DNA of 9,661 nucleotides from Desulfonatronospira sp. (GTDB taxonomy: Bacteria; Desulfobacterota; Desulfovibrionia; Desulfovibrionales; Desulfonatronovibrionaceae): positions 1 to 9,661 of the forward strand of contig SLAE01000152.1 in assembly GCA_007127015.1 (NCBI GenBank), given 5' to 3'. How positions within the stretch are numbered: the first letter of the stretch is position 1; every line of letters starts with the position of its first letter. The notes below the pieces were generated by a model that saw only the letters and a list, made by a program, of their open reading frames with translations, was not told where the DNA came from and made no database searches. A program made the translations under genes and the position numbers. Shown in pieces: positions 1-5,789 of the stretch.

Positions 1-946
1 AGGGCATGACCAGGGTGAAGGGCCATTCAATGCCTTTGACCAGAAAGCCGTATTCCCCGATCATGATGTTCTGGATGGTGCCCGGAGGCACCACCGCCTG
101 TACTCCGGCTACGATCTGAGGAATGATCATGCCCCTGAAAATCGGCAGAAGCACCAGCTGGCGCAGCTGCATGCCGATGCCCACAACAGCGGCAAAGGCA
201 AGCACCAGGATGATCAGGGCCAATGGCAGCCCGGGCCAGGGCTGAACCAGCTTTTCTCCCCAGCGTCTTCGCCTGGACGCGCTCCTTACACCCTCACCGG
301 AGACCACTTCCCGGGTCAGCTTTTCCGCCATTTCCCAGTGCTTATCCGCAGCCCAGTTCACCCGGGGTTGAAACGGATGCGCGAGAAGATCTTTTAGTCT
401 TGCCTTGAGTTCGGCAAAACCTTTTTTCTCCACTGCCACGGTGGGCACCACAGGAACTCCCAGACTGCGCGAGAGCAGGTCCCAGTCTATGCGAATGTTT
501 TTGTCCCGGGCCAGATCCACCCGGTTCAGGGCTATTACTGTGGGCAGGCCGAACTCAAGGACCTGAAACAGAAGATACAGGCTGCTTTCCAGATTGTTGG
601 CATCCACTACGCAGATGACCGCAGCCGGAGCCTCACCCAGATCGTCCGCGCAGACATTGCTTTCTTCGCGGCAGTGCGAGCAGGTGCTCTCGGTTCCCGG
701 CTTGTGCCGGCCGCTGAGCATATCCACGGCCACCTGTTCGGCCTGGTTGGTCGCGTTTAAGGTATAAGTTCCAGGAACATCGACCAGAACAATGTCCCGC
801 CCATCAATCCTGGATTTTCCGGCGACGAATTCGACGGTGGTTCCGGCATAATTGGCGCAGCTTACGCTTAAACCGGTCAGATGGTTGAATATAACGCTCT
901 TGCCCACATTGGGCGGGCCCATGAGCAGAACATGCGTCTTACTCAT
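1..946 (-). CDS. feoB: FeoB ferrous iron transporter, N-terminal part (3' end outside window)
   Basis: FeoB imports Fe(II) across the inner membrane; a cytosolic G-domain is joined to a polytopic membrane domain. Translating from the ATG at 944-946 gives about 315 residues with no stop, so the C-terminal membrane part lies beyond position 1. Visible motifs are the P-loop GPPNVGKS (residues 10-17), G3 DVPG (56-59), G4 NRVD (141-144), a linker helical region, and a first hydrophobic segment at about 239-258. The start overlaps the end of feoA by 8 bases, so the two are translationally coupled and should share the feoA promoter and Fur box. Oddity: between G3 and the VVDANNLE strand there is an extra stretch (about 79-106) carrying Cys89, Cys92 and Cys99, not part of the classical E. 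coli-type G-domain. Identification is secure; the role of the cysteines is unknown. Confidence 0.95.
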   Translation of the reverse strand, partial: MSKTHVLLMGPPNVGKSVIFNHLTGLSVSCANYAGTTVEFVAGKSRIDGRDIVLVDVPGTYTLNATNQAEQVAVDMLSGRHKPGTESTCSHCREESNVCADDLGEAPAAVICVVDANNLESSLYLLFQVLEFGLPTVIALNRVDLARDKNIRIDWDLLSRSLGVPVVPTVAVEKKGFAELKARLKDLLAHPFQPRVNWAADKHWEMAEKLTREVVSGEGVRSASRRRRWGEKLVQPWPGLPLALIILVLAFAAVVGIGMQLRQLVLLPIFRGMIIPQIVAGVQAVVPPGTIQNIMIGEYGFLVKGIEWPFTLVMP

Positions 947-1259
947 TCTCAGGACAGAGGGGGGACCTTTTGCGCAGCCTGATCTGTCTGGCCAGGGATC
1001 GTCCCAGGGCAGTGTGTCTTCCTTCGATTTCAGCTACCAGGGGACCTCCGAAACGGGCACGGCAGCGCAGGCAGACTTTTTTGCCCGGCCTGAAACCCAG
1101 AGCTTCCAGGAGGGCCTGTTCAGGAATGGATTCGATTTCACCCTCTTCATCAAGTTGCAGGCAGTCAAGTGTTCGGAAGTGATCGCATTCAGCGGGGCGG
1201 TGCGGACAGTCCTTTTGACCATGCAGGTCGTGCTTGCGTCCAAACCACATCTTAAGCAT
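939..1259 (-). CDS. feoA: FeoA-domain protein with Cys/His-rich N-terminal extension
   Basis: FeoA is a small SH3-like cytosolic partner of FeoB. The 106-residue product has a recognisable FeoA core at about 34-97 (LQLDEEGEIESI, then LLEALGFRPGKKV, then a GGPLVAEIEGR strand and a LGRSLARQIRL end). The start is supported by an AAGGAG ribosome site six bases upstream of the ATG at 1259. Ahead of the core is an unusual N-terminal extension of about 33 residues with His10, His13, Cys18, His20, Cys25, His27 and Cys33, and the core adds Cys63-x2-Cys66; this could bind a metal or an Fe-S cluster (inference). The stop codon lies inside the first codons of feoB. A Fur-box-like palindrome lies about 50-70 bases upstream. 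Confidence 0.93.
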   Translation of the reverse strand: MLKMWFGRKHDLHGQKDCPHRPAECDHFRTLDCLQLDEEGEIESIPEQALLEALGFRPGKKVCLRCRARFGGPLVAEIEGRHTALGRSLARQIRLRKRSPLCPENE

Positions 1260-1309
1260 TTCAGGCTCCTTATATTCGCTCTACAGAAAAATTTATCTGT
1301 GTCAAAATA

Positions 1310-1330
1310 TATTGATTTTCAGTATCAATA
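1310..1330 (-). promoter_or_regulatory. Fur box upstream of feoAB
   Basis: Perfect inverted repeat TATTGAT-N7-ATCAATA. Read on the minus strand, GATACTGAAAATCAATATA matches 15 of 19 positions of the classical Fur box. It lies between the upstream terminator and feoA, next to a TATATT that could be a -10, so Fe-Fur binding would block feoAB transcription. Almost the same core recurs at 2186-2202. Confidence 0.8.
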
Positions 1331-1341
1331 GAACATCGTTT

Positions 1342-1366
1342 AAAAAAGTCAAGCTTTCTTGACTTT
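1342..1366 (-). terminator. Intrinsic terminator after the methyltransferase gene
   Basis: On the minus strand a 9-bp perfect stem (AAAGTCAAG / CTTGACTTT) with a 4-base loop ends in a run of six T. It sits 50 bases past the stop of the methyltransferase gene and before the feoA Fur box, so feoAB is a separate transcription unit. Confidence 0.8.
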
Positions 1367-1415
1367 GAATGTTGTTATCAAATTATATTTTTAAAATTCT
1401 GTCAAGAAGAATTTT

Positions 1416-2072
1416 TTACCCTTTTTCATCAGCTCCTGATTTTTTTTCCGGAATGTTTTTGATCAGGACAATGCTTTTCTTGCCCAGCATCTGGTTTTTC
1501 TGAATACATTCAAAACCATTTTCCGGCAGAAGTTTCGCCACCCGGGGATAATAGCGGCAAAGCCACCCCTTTGGGCCCCGCAGAACGATTCTTCCGCCGG
1601 GGCTGATCATCTCCATGGCCCGATTCAGCGTCTGCTGAACGGGATGAACATGCAGGGACATCCAGACAGCGTCATAGCCAGAATAATCAAGTCTGCTCCC
1701 GCAGCCGGAGATAAGGCTGACCCGGTCCTTATAATCTGAAGCATCAAGAACATTCTGCGCCCTGAAAAGCGCCTGCTGATCGAGATCAGCGGCAGTGACT
1801 CCTACCCCGAATGCTGCCAGGGCAAGCGCGGTCATGGGCAGAGGGCCGCAGCCCACGTGAAGTACGCGCATACCCGGATTGATCCCGGAAAAGGCGATCT
1901 CATCCGAAAGCATCCGGCTGTAGAAGAATCTGCTGTAAACTCTGCCGAACCAGGGCCAGATGCTCCCCAGGACTTCCAGCTGCTTTACAGCCCCCAGAAA
2001 AATGCTTTCCCTGCCTTCAGGAGCTGCTTTCAGACTTAAGTATTTATGGATCGAAACGGACTGCTGCTTCAT
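1416..2072 (-). CDS. Nicotianamine-synthase-like SAM-dependent methyltransferase-fold protein
   Basis: 218 residues. The SAM-binding glycine motif is LHVGCGPLPMTALAL (71-85), which resembles the GSGPLPLTS signature of nicotianamine synthases and CntL-type opine-metallophore enzymes more than ordinary class I methyltransferases. An acidic strand end AADLD (94-98), a DAVWMSLHVHP strand (134-143) and a late SPGGRIVLRGP strand (157-167) complete the Rossmann fold. The N-terminal about 60 residues are helical. Start: GGAGG lies four bases upstream of the ATG at 2072. The gene lies between fur and feoA, has its own Fur-box-like repeat upstream and an intrinsic terminator downstream, so it is probably induced by iron starvation. 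It may make an aminobutyrate-based metal chelator or methylate a small molecule; the substrate cannot be read from the sequence. It is shorter than plant nicotianamine synthases (about 320 residues). Confidence 0.75.
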   Translation of the reverse strand: MKQQSVSIHKYLSLKAAPEGRESIFLGAVKQLEVLGSIWPWFGRVYSRFFYSRMLSDEIAFSGINPGMRVLHVGCGPLPMTALALAAFGVGVTAADLDQQALFRAQNVLDASDYKDRVSLISGCGSRLDYSGYDAVWMSLHVHPVQQTLNRAMEMISPGGRIVLRGPKGWLCRYYPRVAKLLPENGFECIQKNQMLGKKSIVLIKNIPEKKSGADEKG

Positions 2073-2185
2073 TTAACCTCCGAAAATAATTTTCATATAA
2101 TTCGCAGACTTTTTTCTGGTGCTGACTTGAGCCTACTGCTCCCAGTGGAACGAAAAAATGTCCGCGCTTGCTAATGATGTTACTG

Positions 2186-2202
2186 TTGATTCTCAGTATC
2201 AA
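2186..2202 (-). promoter_or_regulatory. Fur-box-like inverted repeat upstream of the methyltransferase gene
   Basis: TTGAT-N7-ATCAA; the core TTGATTCTCAGTATCAA differs at one base from the feoA site at 1311-1329. On the minus strand it lies just downstream of a TATAAT (possible -10) and about 115 bases before the methyltransferase ATG, leaving a long untranslated leader. The sequence similarity is direct; Fur binding is inferred. Confidence 0.7.
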
Positions 2203-2246
2203 ATTCATTATATTCTACTTTATAAACTCATGCTTCCGCCCGGACT

Positions 2247-2684
2247 TTACGCCTGTTTACCGGAGCACTGTGAACAGTAGCCGTAGAGGTACATGCTGTG
2301 CCCGCTCAGGGTAAACCCGTGCTGCCAGGCCAGCTCTTCCTGGAGTTTTTCGATCCTGGGATCCACGACCTCAACGCTTTGACCGCATTCCTGGCAGATG
2401 AGATGATCGTGATGCTTCTGCCCGTAATATGGTTCATATCGGGTTACTCCATCGCTGAAATCAACCTCCCGGGCAATGCCTGCGTCGGAAAGCAGCTTCA
2501 AGGTCCGATAAACAGTGGCCTGTCCTATGGACCGGTCCTTCTCCTTAGTCATGCGGTAAAGCTCTTCCGGAGAAACGTGTCCGTCCACGCTCCAGAAAAC
2601 ATCGAAGATGATCGCCCGCTGTGAAGTAAAGCGAAGCTTTTTGCGGGCCAGGTACTGGAAAAATTGTTCTCTAGCCGATTGCAT
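2247..2684 (-). CDS. fur: Fur-family ferric uptake regulator
   Basis: 145 residues from the ATG at 2682-2684. The order is an N-terminal winged helix (LRFTSQRAIIF at 17-27, recognition helix QATVYRTLKLL at 55-65), hinge (DGVTRYEP), then the dimerisation domain with the metal-site run HHDHLIC (91-97), CxxC pairs Cys97/Cys100 and Cys137/Cys140, and His129. This is the Fur/PerR/Zur pattern. The Fur-type boxes at feoAB and at its own promoter argue for iron-sensing Fur. An in-frame ATG at 2726 would add 14 residues, but it has no ribosome site and would overlap the -10 element and Fur box, whereas AAGGGG lies 12 bases upstream of 2684. It is probably autoregulated. Confidence 0.9.
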   Translation of the reverse strand: MQSAREQFFQYLARKKLRFTSQRAIIFDVFWSVDGHVSPEELYRMTKEKDRSIGQATVYRTLKLLSDAGIAREVDFSDGVTRYEPYYGQKHHDHLICQECGQSVEVVDPRIEKLQEELAWQHGFTLSGHSMYLYGYCSQCSGKQA

Positions 2685-2702
2685 AATAATATCTTTCCCC
2701 TT

Positions 2703-2721
2703 GATAATGAATTTCTTTATC
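2703..2721 (-). promoter_or_regulatory. Fur box in the fur promoter
   Basis: GATAATGA at the left end and TTTATC at the right end of a 19-base site; 15 of 19 positions match the classical Fur box. It covers the -10 hexamer of the fur promoter, a standard layout for autorepression. This site, not coding sequence, explains the first bases of the longest possible fur ORF. Confidence 0.75.
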
Positions 2722-2744
2722 TTCATTTATTCTGCTTTTGTCAA
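2716..2744 (-). promoter_or_regulatory. Promoter of fur
   Basis: Minus strand: -35 TTGACA (2744-2739), 17-base spacer, -10 GATAAA (2721-2716). The predicted transcript starts near 2708, downstream of the ATG at 2726 and upstream of the ATG at 2684, which fixes the shorter Fur start. Confidence 0.65.
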
Positions 2745-2854
2745 CTTACTTTTTGGAAATGTCAGGGACGAGCGTGAATCCTGCAGGAAGCCGCCCTTTT
2801 TTCCCGGCCGGAAAGGTTGACAGGACCGGTTTTTTTATGAAAAATTATTTCTGC

Positions 2855-3060
2855 ATCACCTGGGTGCTCAACAGAGCTTAACAGGGAACCCTGTGCAAGA
2901 CAGGGACGGGCCCGCCGCTGTAACCGGGGACGAAAGCCGCGGAATGCCACTGCCGCGCGCCTGCTTTTTTTATAACAGAAAAGCATCGAAAAAGCAGGCG
3001 CAGGTCGGGAAGGCGCGGTTATTAGACAGATCCGGGAGTCAGAAGACCTGCCCTGGTGAT
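2855..3060 (+). ncRNA. Cobalamin (B12) riboswitch aptamer
   Basis: All landmarks of the adenosylcobalamin aptamer are present in order: closing stem P1 (ATCACC 2855-2860 with GGTGAT 3055-3060), TTAACAGGGAA, the GGGCCCGCCGCTGTAA core, GGGGACGAAAGCC, GCGGAATGCCACTG, GGGAAGGCG, and the B12 box AGTCAGAAGACCTGCC (3037-3052). Between CCACTG and GGGAAGGCG a peripheral arm forms a perfect 13-bp stem (2957-2969 with 2989-3001). A TTGACA at 2817-2822 is a plausible -35, though no good -10 follows. It controls cbiK through the terminator downstream. Confidence 0.95.
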
Positions 3061-3110
3061 TGTGGAATTGACCGGGACTCCTCGGGAACAGGGGCGTCTT
3101 TTCCGCTGTG

Positions 3111-3141
3111 GTGCGCAGGATAAAAAAGGGAAATCCCGCAC
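3111..3141 (+). promoter_or_regulatory. Candidate antiterminator of the riboswitch
   Basis: GTGC (3111-3114) and GGG (3128-3130) can pair with CCCGCAC (3135-3141), the same bases that form the 5' arm of the terminator stem. The two pairings exclude each other, as expected of an expression platform. Read from complementarity only; no folding calculation was made. Confidence 0.45.
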
Positions 3142-3204
3142 TTGCCCGAGCTGTGACAGCAGCCTGATGACTGCTTCCGGCCGCCGCATGTGCGGGTTTT
3201 TTTT
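3135..3204 (+). terminator. Riboswitch-controlled terminator before cbiK
   Basis: CCCGCAC (3135-3141) pairs with GTGCGGG (3190-3196), followed by eight T (3197-3204). The roughly 50-base interior holds smaller hairpins such as GCAG/CTGC (3159-3174). It ends 34 bases before the cbiK start, so cobalamin binding would stop transcription before cbiK. Confidence 0.8.
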
Positions 3205-3238
3205 ATGCAATTTAACCGTTGAAGCTAAGGAGCGTGAA

Positions 3239-4318
3239 ATGAAAATACTGACACTGATGTTTTTCTTTATTGCCCTGCCTGTTCTTCTCGCGGCTCATTC
3301 GGACAAGGCTCAGGCCCACAGCCACGGCTGCAGTCATCAGCACGATAACGGTCATGAGCATGGTCATCACGGTCACAGCCATAATCATGGTCATGACCAT
3401 GAGCATCACAATCATGGACCGGAAGCGCACAAGGATCACAAAAAAGGAATCCTGCTGGCCGCTTTCGGGTCCAGCAAACCTCAGGCCCTTCCAGCTCTGG
3501 AAAATATTGAGCGCATGACCAGGGAGGCTTTTCCGGACATTCCCGTGCGCTGGGCATATACCTCAAGAATGGTCAGGCATTCCCTGGCCGGAAAGGGACA
3601 GCACTACGATTCCCCGGCCATGGCTCTGGCCGGAATGGAGGACGAAGGCTTCACCCATGTGGCGGTGCAGTCCCTGCACACCATCCCCGGCAGGGAATTC
3701 CACGAGTTGCGCTCCGTAGTGGGAGGCTTTCAAAATATGCAGAGCGGGCTTAAGCGCGTAACCCTGGGCATGCCGCTGCTCGGCACGCCTGAGGAAATGA
3801 TCCGGGTCCGGGACGTTATGCTCGACAATCTGCCTCAGGACAGAACCCCGGAAGAGGCGGTCATCTGGGCCGGGCACGGTTCGTATCATCCGGCCAACGC
3901 CTTTTATCAGGCTCTGGCCTACATGCTGCAGCAGAAGGATGAAAACGTATTTCTGGCCACCCTGGGTCACCTGGGCGAGCAGTGCCCCTCTTTAGAAGAC
4001 ATCATGAAGACACTCAAGACCAGAGGAGTCAAAAAGGCCTGGCTGCTCCCGTTCATGTCCGTGGTGGGAGCTCATACCATTGAAGATGTTGCCGGCAAGA
4101 ACAGTTCCGGCCATGACCACAGTCATGATCACGGGCACAGCCATTCTCATGACCATGGACATGCCCACAATCATCATCACCACGGGGACCCCTGGAGGGA
4201 AAGGCTTAAGAATGCCGGCATCGAGACGGAAGTAGTGCTCAAGGGTACCGGAGAATATGATGACTTTGTGAACATCTGGCTGGGTCAACTGAAAAAGGCA
4301 GTTAAACAGCTGCATTGA
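3239..4318 (+). CDS. cbiK: Exported CbiK-type sirohydrochlorin cobalto/ferrochelatase with two His-rich blocks
   Basis: Class II chelatase that inserts Co2+ (or Fe2+) into sirohydrochlorin, in the manner of the periplasmic CbiKP of Desulfovibrio. 359 residues from the ATG at 3239, chosen because AAGGAG lies six bases upstream and a signal peptide follows at once; upstream in-frame codons lie in the riboswitch and terminator. Signal peptide: residues 1-26 (hydrophobic core LMFFFIALPVLLAA, likely cut after AQA). Residues 27-67 are a His/Asp/Gly-rich metal-binding stretch. The chelatase core starts at GILLAAFGSS (70-79); the expected catalytic His147 (QSLHTIPG) and His279 (VVGAHT) are present, with AGHGSYHPAN at 211-220. 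A second His-rich block (292-315) replaces the usual short acidic loop after the catalytic His279. The C-terminal domain (LKGTGEYDDFVNIWL) is normal. Expression should fall when cobalamin is plentiful. Confidence 0.93.
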   Translation: MKILTLMFFFIALPVLLAAHSDKAQAHSHGCSHQHDNGHEHGHHGHSHNHGHDHEHHNHGPEAHKDHKKGILLAAFGSSKPQALPALENIERMTREAFPDIPVRWAYTSRMVRHSLAGKGQHYDSPAMALAGMEDEGFTHVAVQSLHTIPGREFHELRSVVGGFQNMQSGLKRVTLGMPLLGTPEEMIRVRDVMLDNLPQDRTPEEAVIWAGHGSYHPANAFYQALAYMLQQKDENVFLATLGHLGEQCPSLEDIMKTLKTRGVKKAWLLPFMSVVGAHTIEDVAGKNSSGHDHSHDHGHSHSHDHGHAHNHHHHGDPWRERLKNAGIETEVVLKGTGEYDDFVNIWLGQLKKAVKQLH

Positions 4319-4440
4319 TGCTACAGCAAAACTTATGAGTTATTGCCCTTCTCAATCGGGAACAGTCACTTTTACCGGAATATAACTGCAAGAACTCAAA
4401 AAAAGCTGACGGAAAAAGAGCCGGTCCCCTGATGTGTGAC
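4319..4440. other. Intergenic, convergent gene ends
   Basis: Lies between the cbiK stop and the stop of the minus-strand hydrolase. On the minus strand a T-rich run (CAGCTTTTTTT) follows a weak CGG/CCG hairpin and may serve as a terminator, but the stem is too short to call. Nothing else is visible. Confidence 0.4.
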
Positions 4441-5187
4441 TCAGCCTATTGCTTCTCCGACTGCAAAACGCGGTTCGTGCAGGGGCAGGAGGATGTCTGC
4501 CCTTTCTTTGACCCGGAGCATGATGTCGTAGGCCTGACGAGGGTTGATAACGGTTCCAGGAGGAATGACCTCCATCTCCATGGCCTGGATTTCTTTTGGA
4601 GGGCTTAAGTTTTCATCAATCACGCAGAACCCGGTGATGACTGCAATCCCCCGGGCGGTCCGCACGAAAATGCTGAGTCCTCCCTCGGTATGTGCCGGGG
4701 TATGCATTACGTTTATTCCCGGAAACAGCTCCAGATCCTTTTCAATTGTACGGATCTGGCCGTTTTCTTCCACGTCCAGTATGTAGTCCTCCAGATACCT
4801 GTAATCCAGAGGATGCGGATCGTGAATGCGCTCAAGCTCTTCGGGACGGACAAAAATCTCCGCGTTGACGCACTTGAAGTCGTTTTCACAGTGATCGTTG
4901 TGCAGGTGGGTGTGGATGACCGCGTCGATGTCTTCAGGAACCAGGCCCACCTGTTTAAGCCCCTGCTCAAAGGTATGAATCCCGGCTCCCAGCTCCTCCT
5001 CGCGGTCTTCTGAAATTATGGGGCTCATCTCTCCGGTATCCACCAGTATTCTTGGTCCTTCACCTTCCAGATACCAGGCATAGACGGGGATGATGTACGG
5101 GGTGCCGTAGCCGTATTGATAAGTCATCATGGACTTGTCAAAACGCTTGGTGCCGATTACCAGCGGATGGATCCTGTAAGTGGCCAT
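4441..5187 (-). CDS. Metallo-beta-lactamase-fold hydrolase, N-acyl-homoserine-lactonase-like family
   Basis: 248 residues from the ATG at 5185-5187, chosen because GGGAGG lies just upstream and a candidate promoter overlaps the longer start at 5241. Metal motif HTHLHNDHC (92-100) gives the HxHxDH set (His94, His96, Asp98, His99). His166 in TPAHTEGG and His237 in PLHEPR are further ligands. The bridging Asp, expected about two-thirds along, is not found: that strand reads AVITGFCVIDEN (182-193), with Cys188 nearby. The substrate is not identifiable; lactonase is a family label only, and a thioesterase or other ester hydrolase role is equally possible. There is no signal peptide, so it should be cytosolic. 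It is a single-gene unit, divergent from the small gene to its right. Confidence 0.85.
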   Translation of the reverse strand: MATYRIHPLVIGTKRFDKSMMTYQYGYGTPYIIPVYAWYLEGEGPRILVDTGEMSPIISEDREEELGAGIHTFEQGLKQVGLVPEDIDAVIHTHLHNDHCENDFKCVNAEIFVRPEELERIHDPHPLDYRYLEDYILDVEENGQIRTIEKDLELFPGINVMHTPAHTEGGLSIFVRTARGIAVITGFCVIDENLSPPKEIQAMEMEVIPPGTVINPRQAYDIMLRVKERADILLPLHEPRFAVGEAIG

Positions 5188-5219
5188 TCGTCCTCCCATT
5201 TTCCAGGCTGTCTGCCTGA

Positions 5220-5248
5220 AAACTAGGACATGTTGCCTCACTGTGCAA
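5220..5248 (-). promoter_or_regulatory. Candidate promoter of the MBL-fold hydrolase gene
   Basis: Minus strand: TTGCAC (5248-5243), 17-base spacer, TAGTTT (5225-5220). Transcription would start about 25 bases before the ATG at 5187. An imperfect GTTAA/TTAAC inverted repeat (5259-5277) lies just upstream and could be an operator. Confidence 0.4.
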
Positions 5249-5378
5249 GTACCGGACTGTTAAGAATATGTTTTAACGCGGGTTTTTCATGCGGACCTGA
5301 ATTTTAATCCATGAAAAAATTGACTGATGAAAATTTAGATTTAATTTACACCAGAATTTAAAGCTCAAGGAGGCGACG

Positions 5379-5696
5379 ATGAAGTTTCCGGCCCGGATCT
5401 TTGGAGAAATCCATGGCTTTGATCCAGCAGGTCTTAAAGAACTTCAGCAGAAGGACCTGGGTCCTTTTGAATTTAATAACGAAAGACTGGAGGTGGAGCA
5501 TGAAGGGCCGCCTCTGGATATCGAGCCATATCTCGATGAGATTGTGGCTGCCCTGGGCGGAGATGGCCGGGGCTACGTGGATTATCTGGATCATGACCAG
5601 TGGAGGGTGTACAGGTATCAGCTGAAGCCGGGATCCTGGACCTGCACCACGGTTAATCCGGATCACGCCCTGGAGGGTTATCACCACCTGCAATAA
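5379..5696 (+). CDS. Small acidic protein of unknown function
   Basis: 105 residues with no family I recognise. A strong ribosome site (AAGGAGG) sits five bases upstream of the ATG, and codon use looks like that of the neighbours, so it is probably a real gene. The N-terminal half is charged (GPFEFNNERLEVEHEG), a middle segment (LDIEPYLDEIVAALGG, 46-61) should be helical, and the C-terminal part is aromatic (DQWRVYRYQLKPGSW). No signal peptide or membrane segment is visible. TTGACT at 5320-5325 is a possible -35. It is divergent from the MBL-fold gene and converges on the glutamine-synthetase-like gene, so it is monocistronic in this window. Confidence 0.7.
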   Translation: MKFPARIFGEIHGFDPAGLKELQQKDLGPFEFNNERLEVEHEGPPLDIEPYLDEIVAALGGDGRGYVDYLDHDQWRVYRYQLKPGSWTCTTVNPDHALEGYHHLQ

Positions 5697-5715
5697 ATGC
5701 GGATTTTTTTGAACC

Positions 5716-5747
5716 TGAAAAGGGAGCCTGAATTACCTGCTCAGGCC
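5716..5747 (-). terminator. Terminator after the glutamine-synthetase-like gene
   Basis: Minus strand: GGGCCTGA pairs with TCAGG-CT-CCC (two-base bulge, 9-base loop), followed by TTTTC. It lies about 45 bases past the stop codon. The short T run makes it a moderate call. Confidence 0.5.
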
Positions 5748-5789
5748 CTGCCTCTCACCTGATTTTCCTGCCCGGTCTTTTTCGGCGGA

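Noticed and set aside
852..1331. 159-codon plus-strand open frame
   Set aside because: It lies opposite feoA and the feoB start, which have clear family motifs; the translation is featureless and it has no ribosome site.
3056..3238. Upstream in-frame extension of cbiK
   Set aside because: It would begin in the riboswitch and read through the terminator; the ribosome site and signal peptide fix the start at 3239.
3317..3420. Repetitive CAT/CAC/GGT-rich DNA as a tandem repeat or CRISPR array
   Set aside because: The repetition is explained by histidine, aspartate and glycine codons of the His-rich block; there are no regular units or spacers.
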